NCBI RefSeq assembly: GCF_018390635.1
Contig: NZ_JAHBGE010000051.1
Coordinates: 1-64,000, forward strand
Reading direction: 5' to 3'
DNA length: 64,000 bases
Source: Ancylobacter lacus
GTDB lineage: Bacteria; Pseudomonadota; Alphaproteobacteria; Rhizobiales; Xanthobacteraceae
Position 1 is the first letter of the stretch. Every line of letters starts with the position of its first letter. Shown piece after piece: positions 34,374-43,268 of the stretch. A program made the translations under genes and the position numbers. A model generated the notes under the pieces. That model saw nothing but the letters and a program-made list of their open reading frames with translations. It was not told the origin of the DNA and did not search any database.

Positions 34374-36517
34374 CCGACCGGGTGCCCCTCGGCTCGATCC
34401 CCGCGGATTGCGGACCGTTCCTGCCACCAACGGCTCCCCTCGCCATGCCGGTGCAGTCGCTGGGGGCGGCGCCGGCAGCAGCGAAGCTCGGCTTCTCGCC
34501 GAGGTTGTTGCTGCGTCGCCTGTTTGTCATCGGCGGCGCCGCGGCGCTGACGGCGGTTGCGGCTTGTGAGATGTACGCGGTGCTCGAGGTTGGCGGCCTC
34601 ACCGCACTGGAAGGCCTCGTCCTCGGCCTGTTCGTGCTGCTGTTCGCCTGGATCGGCTTTTCCTTCACCAATGCGGTCGGTGGCGTCGCCGCCATGATCG
34701 GCCGAAGCCGGTCGCTCGGGATCGACCCCACGGCCCCGCTGCCACCGCTCGCGATGCGCGTCGCGCTGCTGATGCCGACCTACAACGAGTCGCCCGCCCG
34801 GATCTTCGCCAACCTCCAGGCCACCTGGGAATCCCTGCAGGACACCGGCGCCATCGACCGTTTCGACGTCTTCATCCTGAGCGACACGACCGATGCCGAC
34901 ATCTGGGTCGCCGAGGAGGCGGCCTTCCTCGATCTGAGGGCGCGCATCGGCAGCGACCGCATCTTCTACCGCCGCCGGCCTCGCAACATCGACCGCAAGG
35001 CCGGCAACATCGCCGACTGGGTGACGAGCTTCGGCGGCGGCTATGAGGCGATGCTGGTTCTCGACGCCGACAGCCTGATGACCGGCTCCTGCATTCTGCG
35101 CATCGCCGCCGCCATGGAAAGCCATCCGCGGGTGGGCCTCATCCAGACGCTGCCGGTCATCGTCGGCGGGCAGAGCCTCTTCGCGCGGCTCCAGCAGTTC
35201 GCCGGGCGGATGTACGGTCCGCTCATCGCGCAGGGGCTCGCCTGGTGGCATGGCCCCGACAGCAATTACTGGGGGCACAACGCCATCATCCGGACCCGCG
35301 CCTTCGCCGAATGCGCGGGGCTGCCGCATCTGCCCGGCCCGAAGCCGTTCGGCGGTCATATCCTCAGCCACGATTTCGTCGAAGCCGCCCTCATCCGTCG
35401 CGGGGGGTGGGCTGTCCATATGGTGCCGTGGCTGGAGGGCAGCTATGAGGAGGCGCCCCCCTCGCTGGCCGACCTAGCCGTGCGCGACCGTCGCTGGTGC
35501 CAGGGCAATCTCCAGCACGCCGCCGTGCTGCCCAGCCGGGGCCTCCACCCGATCAGCCGGCTTCACCTGCTCACGGGCATCGGCTCCTACATAACCGCTC
35601 CGCTCTGGCTGCTGATGCTGGTGGCGGGGCTGCTCACCGCCCTGCAGGCGCGGTTCGTGCCGCCGGATTACTTCCCGCAGGGCTTCGCGCTGTTCCCGAC
35701 GTGGCCATCGCAGGATCCGGTGCGGGCGGCCTGGGTGTTCATCGGCACCATGGCGGTGCTGTTGCTGCCCAAGCTGTTTGCCTATGTGCTGGTGCTCGGT
35801 GATCGCAACGCCCGGCGCGGCTTCGGCGGTGGCATCGTTGCTCTGGTAGGTGTGCTCACGGAAACGCTGATCGCCGGTCTCGCCGCGCCGGTGATGATGA
35901 TCGCCCAGTCGGGAGCGGTGGTCACGATCCTTGCGGGGCGGGACGGCGGCTGGACCCCGCAGCGGCGGGGCGACGGCAGCGTGCCGCTCGGCCAGACGTT
36001 CCGGCGCTTCCTGCCCCAAACGCTGTTCGGCATCATGCTGGGGGCCGCGGCCTTCGCCATTTCGCTGCCGCTGTTCTTCTGGATGAGTCCCGTCATTTTG
36101 GGGCTCGTCCTCGCCGTTCCGCTGGTGCAGGGCACGTCGCGTCGCTCGCGACTGTTGCTACGGCTCGGCGTTCTCTCCATTCCCGAGGAGCGTGCGCCGC
36201 CGCCGGTGCTCCAACGGGCCCAGCAGCTCCAGCGCGAGCTGGAGGCCCGGAACGAAGAGCAGGAAGCGGTAGTGCGGTTGGCCGCCTCGCCGACCTTGCG
36301 GCACGTCCATTACGCGATGCTCCCGAATGGCGGAGAGCGCGCGGCGGGGGACTACCACCCCGACCGGCTGGTGGCGCGGGCCAAGGTCACCGATGCCGCA
36401 AGCCTTCCGGCGGCACTGGGCAGCCTGACAGCGCGCGAAAAAGCGGCCGCGCTCGGCGACGGCGACGCGCTGGCGCGGCTTATCGAACTCGCAGCCGCTG
36501 TGGAACAGACCCGCTGA
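34361..36517 (+). CDS. opgH: Glucan glucosyltransferase OpgH (MdoH)
   Basis: A 718-residue inner-membrane family 2 glycosyltransferase that polymerises glucose from UDP-glucose for periplasmic glucans. Two N-terminal membrane segments precede the catalytic domain: VALLMPTYNESPARIFANL, FILSDTTDADIW, MLVLDADSLM, DSNYWGHNAIIRT, HDFVEAALIRRGGW, EEAPPSLADL and RDRRWCQGNLQH (Q-x-x-R-W product-binding signature). About six membrane segments follow. A GTG 12 bases upstream is an alternative start; ATG 34361 is at the end of opgG. Confidence 0.94.
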   Translation: MDAVTDRVPLGSIPADCGPFLPPTAPLAMPVQSLGAAPAAAKLGFSPRLLLRRLFVIGGAAALTAVAACEMYAVLEVGGLTALEGLVLGLFVLLFAWIGFSFTNAVGGVAAMIGRSRSLGIDPTAPLPPLAMRVALLMPTYNESPARIFANLQATWESLQDTGAIDRFDVFILSDTTDADIWVAEEAAFLDLRARIGSDRIFYRRRPRNIDRKAGNIADWVTSFGGGYEAMLVLDADSLMTGSCILRIAAAMESHPRVGLIQTLPVIVGGQSLFARLQQFAGRMYGPLIAQGLAWWHGPDSNYWGHNAIIRTRAFAECAGLPHLPGPKPFGGHILSHDFVEAALIRRGGWAVHMVPWLEGSYEEAPPSLADLAVRDRRWCQGNLQHAAVLPSRGLHPISRLHLLTGIGSYITAPLWLLMLVAGLLTALQARFVPPDYFPQGFALFPTWPSQDPVRAAWVFIGTMAVLLLPKLFAYVLVLGDRNARRGFGGGIVALVGVLTETLIAGLAAPVMMIAQSGAVVTILAGRDGGWTPQRRGDGSVPLGQTFRRFLPQTLFGIMLGAAAFAISLPLFFWMSPVILGLVLAVPLVQGTSRRSRLLLRLGVLSIPEERAPPPVLQRAQQLQRELEARNEEQEAVVRLAASPTLRHVHYAMLPNGGERAAGDYHPDRLVARAKVTDAASLPAALGSLTAREKAAALGDGDALARLIELAAAVEQTR

Positions 36518-36548
36518 AGCCGGACCCCGCGCGCGGCCGTGTCCTTGC

Positions 36549-36576
36549 TTGACATAAATCATTCGTATCCTATTTA
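36549..36576 (+). promoter_or_regulatory. Promoter and possible operator for marR-efflux operon
   Basis: TTGACA (36549-36554), 16-base spacer, TATTTA (36571-36576) form a strong sigma-70-like promoter in AT-rich DNA. The expected start of transcription is within a few bases of ATG 36584, and no ribosome site is visible before that ATG, so the mRNA may be leaderless. ATAAAT and ATTTAT arms flank the spacer, as expected for an autoregulatory MarR site. Confidence 0.6.
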
Positions 36577-36583
36577 TTCGCCT

Positions 36584-37045
36584 ATGAACGATATTGCTGC
36601 ACTCCGCGCCGCCGTTTCGGCTGAGCTGCTTCAGGCGGGCCGCCAGTGGCGGCGTACCGCCGAACGTGCGCTTCAGCAGCTCGATATCTCCGAGGCCTGC
36701 GCGGCGCCGCTCATCTGGACCGGACGGCTCGGCGGCGGGGTACGGCAGGTCACGCTCGCCCACCACGTCGGCATCGAGGGTCCCTCGCTGGTGCGGCTGC
36801 TGGATCAGCTCGCCGCCGCCGGGCTCATCGAGCGGCGGGACGATCCGACCGACCGCCGCGCCAAGACGGTCTGGCTGACACCATCGGGCGCCTTGCTCGC
36901 CAGCCGGATCGAGGACGTGCTGGTGGAGACGCGTGCGCGTGTGCTCGCCCATATCAGTGCCGAAGATCTCTCTGCAGCCCTGCGGGTGCTGCGGACGTTC
37001 AATGATGAGGCCGGCCCCAGTGCAACGCAGGAGGAAACCCCGTGA
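36584..37045 (+). CDS. MarR family transcriptional regulator
   Basis: A 153-residue winged-helix regulator. The recognition region reads VRQVTLAHHVGIEGPSLVRL with LLDQLAAAGLIERRDDPTDR and RAKTVWLTPSG (wing) after it, all classic for MarR. It precedes and overlaps the FUSC-family gene (GTGA overlap of 4 bp), so it probably represses this efflux operon and is relieved by an aromatic or phenolic ligand. A GTG start 45 bases earlier is possible but would encode the promoter sequence. Confidence 0.92.
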   Translation: MNDIAALRAAVSAELLQAGRQWRRTAERALQQLDISEACAAPLIWTGRLGGGVRQVTLAHHVGIEGPSLVRLLDQLAAAGLIERRDDPTDRRAKTVWLTPSGALLASRIEDVLVETRARVLAHISAEDLSAALRVLRTFNDEAGPSATQEETP

Positions 37046-39087
37046 GCCTTCCCACCTGGCGGGACTGGCTGTTCTCCGGCAAGGCCTTCTTCGCCGCCAT
37101 GCTCGCCCTCTACATCGCCCTGGCGTTCGATCTGCCGCGCACGTACTGGGCGGTCACGGCCGTCTATATCGTTTCCAGTCCGCTGGCTGGCGCCACAAGC
37201 TCCAAGGCCCTGTATCGGGCGCTCGGGACGGTGATGGGGGCGGTGGCGGCCGTCGTGCTGGTGCCCTTGCTGATCGATGCACCGGAATTGCTGGTGCTCG
37301 CGGTCGCCCTGTGGACCGGCGGGCTGCTCTACATCTCCCTGCTCGACCGCACACCGCGCAGCTACGTGTTCATGTTGGCCGGCTATAGTCTGGCGCTCAT
37401 CGCGCTGCCCGACGTCGGCGCGCCGGAATCCATTTTCGACACCGCCCTTGCGCGAAGCGAGGAAATCCTTCTGGGCATAAGCTGCGCCGCCCTCGTCGGC
37501 ACGATGGTGTTTCCCAGCAGTCTCGGCCCCAGCCTCTCCGGCCGGCTCGCCCTCCTCATCGAGGACGCCGCGTCCTGGGCGGACGAAATCCTCCGCGGCG
37601 AAGGCGCGTTGCCAGCGACGCCGCTGCGCCGGCAGCGGCTTGCCACCGACATTGCGGGCCTCGATCTCGTCATCAGCCAGCTCGCCTATGATGTGGGCGC
37701 GCGCGACATCGCGCGTCACGCCCGCGAACTGCGCGGCCGGTTGCTGATGCTGCTGCCGCTGTTCTCTTCCCTGGCCGATCGGCTCTATGCCCTTAAGACA
37801 TCTGGCCGCCTTCTCGCGCCAGAGCTTGCGGCGACGCTGCAGGAGGTGGCGGAGTGGATCGGCCATGGCGCGCGCTGCGATGCCGGGGAGGGCCCGCGGC
37901 TGCTGGCCCGGATCCAGGCGCTCGAGCCGGGCGGGCGCACCGACTGGGAGGCGCTGGTCCTGTCGAGCGGTCTCGAACGCCTGCGCGACATCGTCGAGCT
38001 GTGGCAGGACTGCGTCTCGCTCCAGCGGCTGATCGCGGAAGGGAAGGGCGCTTCGCACTGGCGGCCGGTCTTTGTCTCGCGCCGCATCCTTCCCCTCAGC
38101 CGCCACCACGACCATGGCCTGCTGCTGTTCTCAGCGGCTTCCGTCGCCCTGTCCGTCGTGGCGGCAAGCGCGGTGTGGATCGGAACCGGCTGGGCCTCCG
38201 GGGCCGGCTTCGTGATGATGGCGGCGGTTGCCGGCTCCTTCTTCGCCGGGCTCGACCAGCCGGTTCCGAAGATCCGCTCCATGCTGGTGCTCACCGTGGT
38301 CGCGATCCTGATCGCCGCGCTCTATCTCTTCATCATCCTGCCGCTGGTCCAGTCGTTCGAGATGCTGGTGCTCGTTCTCGCCCCGGCCTTTCTCGCGCTG
38401 GGGCTCATGATAACCCGGCCTGCACTGGCCATGAGCGGCGTGCTGGTCGCGGTGAACGTCGCGTCTTTCGTGGCGCTGCAGAATCGCTACAGCGCCGAAT
38501 TCGCCGGCTTCGCCAATGATGGTCTCGCTTCCGCCGCCGGCATCGGCTTTGCCCTGGCGTGGGCCGCCATCACCCGGCCGTTCGGGTCGGCGTGGGCGGC
38601 GCGGCGTCTGGTCCATGCGGGCTGGGCTGATCTCGCCGAGACCGCCGCCGGCGAACGGCGCGCGGACAGCGACCGGCTCGCCGGCCGGAGTCTGGATCGC
38701 CTTGGCCAGCTTGTTCCACGGCTCGGCTCGCTGGAGGACCGGGTCCTCGCCGATGTCGATGGCTTCGCCGAGGTTCGCGTGGGCTTCAACGTCGTCGAGC
38801 TGCAGCGCACCCGGGCCGCGATTGGCCCGGCGGGCGGACTTGCGGATGCGGTGCTGGATGCCGTCTCCGGGCTGTATGCGGCGCGTCAGGCGCGTGGAAC
38901 GGTCGTGGCCCCGCCGGAGACGCTCCGCATCGCGATTGATCGCGCCCTCGGCGGCACGCTGGACACCTCTCCGGCGGGACGCCGCGCCATCGATGCGCTT
39001 GTCGGATTGCGCCGGGTGTTCTTTCCCGAGGCGGCCCCGCCGCTCAGCACCCGCGCGGCACCCGCCTTGCCGCTGGCGGCGGAGTAG
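37042..39087 (+). CDS. FUSC/AaeB-like inner-membrane efflux protein
   Basis: A 681-residue protein of the FUSC (fusaric acid resistance/AaeB) group. An N-terminal set of about five membrane segments (including LAGYSLALIALPDVGAPESI), a cytosolic helical region with EDAASWADEILRG, a second membrane set near residues 360-500, and a soluble tail. The start is GTG overlapping the marR stop with CAGGAGG upstream. Followed by DUF1656 and HlyD-type genes, as in the E. coli aaeXAB p-hydroxybenzoate efflux operon. The substrate is likely an aromatic acid or phenolic compound (inference). Confidence 0.92.
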   Translation: MSLPTWRDWLFSGKAFFAAMLALYIALAFDLPRTYWAVTAVYIVSSPLAGATSSKALYRALGTVMGAVAAVVLVPLLIDAPELLVLAVALWTGGLLYISLLDRTPRSYVFMLAGYSLALIALPDVGAPESIFDTALARSEEILLGISCAALVGTMVFPSSLGPSLSGRLALLIEDAASWADEILRGEGALPATPLRRQRLATDIAGLDLVISQLAYDVGARDIARHARELRGRLLMLLPLFSSLADRLYALKTSGRLLAPELAATLQEVAEWIGHGARCDAGEGPRLLARIQALEPGGRTDWEALVLSSGLERLRDIVELWQDCVSLQRLIAEGKGASHWRPVFVSRRILPLSRHHDHGLLLFSAASVALSVVAASAVWIGTGWASGAGFVMMAAVAGSFFAGLDQPVPKIRSMLVLTVVAILIAALYLFIILPLVQSFEMLVLVLAPAFLALGLMITRPALAMSGVLVAVNVASFVALQNRYSAEFAGFANDGLASAAGIGFALAWAAITRPFGSAWAARRLVHAGWADLAETAAGERRADSDRLAGRSLDRLGQLVPRLGSLEDRVLADVDGFAEVRVGFNVVELQRTRAAIGPAGGLADAVLDAVSGLYAARQARGTVVAPPETLRIAIDRALGGTLDTSPAGRRAIDALVGLRRVFFPEAAPPLSTRAAPALPLAAE

Positions 39088-39091
39088 CAGC

Positions 39092-39301
39092 ATGTCCGCC
39101 GATATCGACGTGTACGGCGTCTATGTGCCGGAGCTTCTCGCACTGATGCTGCTTGCGCTGCCGGTCAGCCTGCTGGCGCGGCGCCTTCTCGCCCGGACCG
39201 GCGCCTATGCGCTGGTCTGGCATCGCGGCTTGTTCGACGCCGCTCTCTACGTCGTTCTTCTCGGCGCGTTGTTTGCGCTGTTGCGGTGGTGGCTGCCATG
39301 A
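39092..39301 (+). CDS. DUF1656 (AaeX-like) small membrane protein
   Basis: A 69-residue protein with two membrane segments: IDVYGVYVPELLALMLLALP at the N-terminus and DAALYVVLLGALFALLRWWL at the C-terminus. This is the DUF1656/AaeX pattern and position, between the FUSC and HlyD genes. GGAGTAGC is the ribosome site. It overlaps the HlyD-family gene by 4 bp. Confidence 0.9.
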   Translation: MSADIDVYGVYVPELLALMLLALPVSLLARRLLARTGAYALVWHRGLFDAALYVVLLGALFALLRWWLP

Positions 39302-40158
39302 CGATCTCCCTGCGTTCCCTGCTTCGCGTCGCCGTGACGCTCGCACTGGTGGCATCGGCACTGCTGGTCGGCCGGGAGATGTGGCGGCACTACATGGACG
39401 ACCCGTGGACCCGCGACGCCAAGGTGCGGGCCGACGTGGTCGGCATTGCCCCTGACGTCTCCGGTTTCGTGAGCGAGGTGCTGGTCCGCGACAACGAGAC
39501 GGTGCACAAGGGCCAGCTTCTCTTTCGCATCGACCCCGCACGCTACGCCATTGCGCTGGAACAGGCCGAGGCTGTGGTGGAGCAGAAGAAGGCGACCCTC
39601 GACCAGACCAGCCGCGACCGCGCCCGCTACGACAAGCTGACCGAGGTGGTTTCGCAGCAGAAGGCCGAGCAGGCGCGCACCGACGAGGCCGCGGCGGCTG
39701 CCGCCTACAGGCAGGCGGTCGCGGACCGCGATCTCGCCCGCCTCAATCTGGAGCGGGTGGAGGTCAAGGCTCCGGTCAATGGCGTCGTGACGAATCTTAG
39801 TCTTCAGCCGGGCGACTATGTCGCCCAGGGATCAGCCAAGATTGCGCTGGTCGATTCCGACTCCCTGCGCATCGAAGGGTATTTCGAAGAGACCAAGCTC
39901 GGCCGCATCAAGGTTGGCGATCCCGTCACCATCCGCCTGATGGGACAGTCGCACGATCTCGGCGGCCACGTCGAAAGCGTCGCCGCCGGCATCGAGGACC
40001 GCGAGCGCTCCGATGGCGGGTTGCTGGCCAACGTCAACCCGACCTTCTCCTGGGTGCGGCTTGCCCAGCGTGTGCCGGTGCGCATCTCGCTGGACGAGAA
40101 GCCGGAGGACCTGCGCCTCGTGGCTGGCCTCACCGCCACCGTTTCGATAACCGACTGA
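39298..40158 (+). CDS. HlyD/AaeA-like membrane fusion protein
   Basis: A 286-residue periplasmic adaptor anchored by one N-terminal membrane segment. Motifs: DPWTRDAKVRADVVGIAPDV (family start), SGFVSEVLVRDNETVHKGQL (lipoyl half), a coiled-coil hairpin (about 85-150) and VKAPVNGVVTNLSLQPGDYV (second lipoyl half). It pairs with the FUSC protein upstream to make a cell-envelope efflux pump. The ATG overlaps the DUF1656 stop. It converges on fabI with a gap of 5 bp. Confidence 0.93.
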   Translation: MTISLRSLLRVAVTLALVASALLVGREMWRHYMDDPWTRDAKVRADVVGIAPDVSGFVSEVLVRDNETVHKGQLLFRIDPARYAIALEQAEAVVEQKKATLDQTSRDRARYDKLTEVVSQQKAEQARTDEAAAAAAYRQAVADRDLARLNLERVEVKAPVNGVVTNLSLQPGDYVAQGSAKIALVDSDSLRIEGYFEETKLGRIKVGDPVTIRLMGQSHDLGGHVESVAAGIEDRERSDGGLLANVNPTFSWVRLAQRVPVRISLDEKPEDLRLVAGLTATVSITD

Positions 40159-40163
40159 GGCAC

Positions 40164-40952
40164 TTACCCCATGATGCTGAGGCCGCCGTCGACATAGGTG
40201 GTCGTGCCGGTGAGGCGGCGCGCATAGGGCGTGGCCAGGAAGGCGGTGGTCAAACCCACATCCTCAATATCCACCAGCTCCCCGATGGGTGCGCGTGCGC
40301 TGGCCTCGGCCAGCAGTTCGTCGAAATCCTTCAGCCCCGAGGCGGCCCGCGTCTTCAGCGGCCCTGGCGAGACGGCGTGGACACGGATATCCCGGGGGCC
40401 CATCTCATAGGCGAGATAGCGAACCGCACATTCCAGCGCCGCCTTGACCGGCCCCATCAGGTTGTAGTTCGGCACGACCTTGGCTGCGCCATGATAGCTC
40501 ATGGCGATCAAGGTGCCGCCGCCGGTCATGAGGGGCTCGGCAAGCCGTGCCATGCGGATGAAGGAGTGGCAGGAGATGTCCATCGCCCGCGCGAATCCTT
40601 CCGCAGAGGAGTCCGCCAGCCGGCCCTGAAGGTCCTCCCTGGGGGCGAACGCGATGCTGTGCAACCCGATGTCGAGCCGCCCCCAGCGAGCCGCGATGGC
40701 CTCGAACACCGCCTCAAGGCTTCCCGCCTCGCCGACATCGCACGGCAGGAAGATGTCCGCGCCCAGCTCGCGCGCCAGCGGCTCGACATGAGGCCGGGCC
40801 TTTTCGTTGAGATAGGTCAGCGCGAGGTCGGCGCCCAGCGCGCGGAACACCTTCGCACAGCCATAGGCAATGGAATGCTCATTGGCGATGCCGAGCACGA
40901 GGACGCGCTGCCCGAGCAGCGCTTGGCCGGGCGGCAGGTCGGGGATGTTCAT
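40164..40952 (-). CDS. fabI: Enoyl-ACP reductase FabI
   Basis: A 262-residue short-chain reductase. NADH loop GIANEHSIAYGCAKVF near residue 21; active-site region MSYHGAAKVVPNYNLMG with the catalytic Tyr-x6-Lys pair (YNLMGPVK); LHSIAFAPREDLQGRL is FabI-typical. The enzyme reduces the enoyl-ACP double bond in fatty-acid synthesis. It overlaps ackA by 4 bp at the end of the DUF3141-pta-ackA operon, a known alphaproteobacterial arrangement, so it is probably a specialised paralogue of the housekeeping FabI, perhaps tied to acyl-phosphate or redox balance (inference). Confidence 0.92.
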   Translation of the reverse strand: MNIPDLPPGQALLGQRVLVLGIANEHSIAYGCAKVFRALGADLALTYLNEKARPHVEPLARELGADIFLPCDVGEAGSLEAVFEAIAARWGRLDIGLHSIAFAPREDLQGRLADSSAEGFARAMDISCHSFIRMARLAEPLMTGGGTLIAMSYHGAAKVVPNYNLMGPVKAALECAVRYLAYEMGPRDIRVHAVSPGPLKTRAASGLKDFDELLAEASARAPIGELVDIEDVGLTTAFLATPYARRLTGTTTYVDGGLSIMG

Positions 40953-42172
40953 GCGCGATGTCCCTCCGGTTCCGGCGCGCCGAGGGCGCCCTCCTGCTGC
41001 AGCAACCGCAGGGTGTGCAGGCCGATCATCCGTTCCTCGTCGGTCGGTACGATATAGATGGCGGCGCGGCTGCGGGGGTCGTCGATCTGGGTGGCGGAGC
41101 GGGCATTGGCGGCAGGATCGAACGCCAGCCCGGCCCAGCCAAGCGCCGCCACCACGCGGCTGCGTATCTCCGGCGCGTTCTCCCCGATCCCGGCGGTGAA
41201 GACGAGGGCGTCGAGGCCGCCGATCGAGACCGAGAGCGAGGCCACGGCCTGCGCCACGCGGTGGCAGAACATGTCGATCGCCATCTCCGCGCGGGGATCC
41301 GTGCTGGCCAGCAACTCCCTGACATCGTTGCTGATTCCGGAAAGCCCGAGCAGCCCGCTGTCGCGATAGAGCATGGTGCCGACCTCGTGCGCGGACATTC
41401 CCTTCTGTTCGATGAGGTGGAGGATGACGCCGGGATCGAGCGTGCCGGAGCGGGTTCCCATGGGTAGTCCGTCCAGCGCGGTGAAGCCCATCGTGGTCTC
41501 GATGCTTCGGCCGCCGCGCAGCGCGCAGGCCGAGGCGCCCGAGCCGAGATGGCAGATCACCACCCGCCCGTCGGCGAGGTCCGGCGCCATCCGGTGCAGC
41601 GCGGCGCTGACATATTCATAGGACAGCCCGTGAAAGCCGTAGCGCCGCACCCCCTCGTCGTAGAGCGCGCGGGGCAGGGCGAAGCGGTCGGAGCGTTCGG
41701 GATGGCCGCGATGGAAGGCGGTATCGAAGCAGGCCACCTGCGGCAGGTCCGGCCGGCGCTCCATCAGCACCCGGATCGGGTCGAGATTGCTGAGCTGGTG
41801 CAGCGGCGCCAGCGGGATGAAGCTCTCCAGCGTCGCCAGCACCGCCGCGTCCACCCGCACCGGCTGGGCGTAGGTCAGCCCGCCATGGACCACGCGATGG
41901 CCGACCGCGACGATGCGGGCGTCGCCCAGATGCTCCTTCAGCCAGTCGGCCACCACCGTCTGCGCCGCCGCCGCGGAGCCGACCTCCGCGGCGGGATAGG
42001 CCTGGTCGGCCAGCGCGCGGCCCGCCTTGTCCTTTACCCTCAGCCGCGGCCGGCTGCCGATGCCGTCGAACTGCCCGGCGAAGACCGGCGCCAGCTCGTC
42101 GCCGGCGATGCCGTAGAGCTTGAACTTGATGCTCGAACTGCCGGCATTGATGACCAGGATGCTGTCGCCCAT
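40949..42172 (-). CDS. ackA: Acetate kinase
   Basis: A 407-residue cytosolic kinase that interconverts acetyl phosphate + ADP and acetate + ATP. The N-terminal signature ILVINAGSSSIKFKLYGI, middle GHRVVHGG and CFDTAFHR, GLSYEYVSAALHR, and C-terminal VFTAGIGENAPEIRSRVV are all present. The ATG at 42172 follows GGAGAGG. It sits 15 bp after pta and overlaps fabI by 4 bp. Confidence 0.96.
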   Translation of the reverse strand: MGDSILVINAGSSSIKFKLYGIAGDELAPVFAGQFDGIGSRPRLRVKDKAGRALADQAYPAAEVGSAAAAQTVVADWLKEHLGDARIVAVGHRVVHGGLTYAQPVRVDAAVLATLESFIPLAPLHQLSNLDPIRVLMERRPDLPQVACFDTAFHRGHPERSDRFALPRALYDEGVRRYGFHGLSYEYVSAALHRMAPDLADGRVVICHLGSGASACALRGGRSIETTMGFTALDGLPMGTRSGTLDPGVILHLIEQKGMSAHEVGTMLYRDSGLLGLSGISNDVRELLASTDPRAEMAIDMFCHRVAQAVASLSVSIGGLDALVFTAGIGENAPEIRSRVVAALGWAGLAFDPAANARSATQIDDPRSRAAIYIVPTDEERMIGLHTLRLLQQEGALGAPEPEGHRA

Positions 42173-42187
42173 CGTGCCTCTCCGCCC

Positions 42188-43141
42188 TCAACGCCCCAGA
42201 GGATGCCCCAGGGCGAGGCTCTGCGCATAGAGCGCGGCCACCGCGCAGGAGGCGAGGCGGGTGCGCACATTGTCGGCCCTGCTGGTGAGGATGAGCGGCA
42301 CCCGCGCGCCCAGCACGATGCCGGCGGCGTCGGCGCCGGCGAGGAAGGTGAGGTTCTTCGCCAGCATGTTGCCGGCCTCCAGATCGGGCGCCACCAGAAT
42401 CTGCGCCCGCCCGGCGACGGGGGAGACGATGCCCTTGATCCGCGCCGCCTCCTCGTTGATGGCGTTGTCGAGCGCCAGCGGCCCTTCCAGCAGGCCGCCG
42501 CTGATCTGGCCGCGATCCGCCATCTTGCAGAGCGCGGCGGCCTCGATGGTGCTGGGGATCTTCTGCGTCACCGTTTCCACCGCCGAGAGGATGGCGACGC
42601 GCGGGACCCCCAGGCCGAGCCCGACATGCAGGTCGATGGCGTTCTGGATGATGTCGCGCTTGTCCGCGAGGTCCGGGAAGATGTTGACCGCGGCGTCGGT
42701 GATGAACAGCGTGGTGGGATGGGCCGGCACGTCCATGACGAAGACGTGGCTGATGCGCCGGCCGGTGCGCAGGCCGGTTTCCTTCGCCGTCACCTGCGCC
42801 AGCACCTCGTCGGTATGCAGGCTGCCCTTCATCAGCAGCGCGGCGCGGCCGGCCCGCACCAGCCCGACCGCGGTCGCGGCGGACTCGACGCTGTGGGCGG
42901 CGTCCACCTGCTCGTAACGACCGATATCCAGCCCCGCCGCCTCGGCCGCGGCAGCCATGCGGGTGCGCGGGCCGACGAGAATGGGCTCGATGAGACCCTG
43001 CTCGGCCGCCTCGCAGGCCCCCCGCAGCGAAGCCTCGTCGCAGGGGTGGGCGACCACCGTGGGGGTCGGCGGCATCTGCCGGGCCCGGGCGATCAGCGCC
43101 TCGTATTTGTCGTGGGGCGGGCGGGGGACGGGGCTGGTCAT
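42188..43141 (-). CDS. pta: Phosphate acetyl/butyryltransferase (short Pta)
   Basis: A 317-residue enzyme of the PTA/PTB family, without the extra N-terminal P-loop domain of long Pta proteins. Conserved: RAALLMKGSLHTDEVL, RRISHVFVMDVPAHPTTLFI, ITDAAVNIFPDL, and PLALDNAINEEAARIKGI near the C-terminus. It makes acyl phosphate from acyl-CoA; acetyl or butyryl preference cannot be read from the sequence. ATG 43141 gives the standard N-terminus; the frame stays open 55 codons further upstream without conservation. It lies 15 bp before ackA. Confidence 0.93.
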   Translation of the reverse strand: MTSPVPRPPHDKYEALIARARQMPPTPTVVAHPCDEASLRGACEAAEQGLIEPILVGPRTRMAAAAEAAGLDIGRYEQVDAAHSVESAATAVGLVRAGRAALLMKGSLHTDEVLAQVTAKETGLRTGRRISHVFVMDVPAHPTTLFITDAAVNIFPDLADKRDIIQNAIDLHVGLGLGVPRVAILSAVETVTQKIPSTIEAAALCKMADRGQISGGLLEGPLALDNAINEEAARIKGIVSPVAGRAQILVAPDLEAGNMLAKNLTFLAGADAAGIVLGARVPLILTSRADNVRTRLASCAVAALYAQSLALGHPLGR

Positions 43142-43268
43142 GGCATCTCGCAGCAGCACAATGGAACCGGACCGGGAGAGGGCGGCGGCCCCCGCGGGGC
43201 AGGGCGTGATGTCCTGCCATGTCGCATCAATGGGTTGGCACCTTGCCTTGAGACCGCAGCTTATCGGG

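Noticed and set aside
36549-36562. TTGACATAAATCAT as an FNR/FixK box before marR
   Set aside because: One mismatch at the last fixed base and it coincides with a good -35 element, so the promoter reading is preferred.
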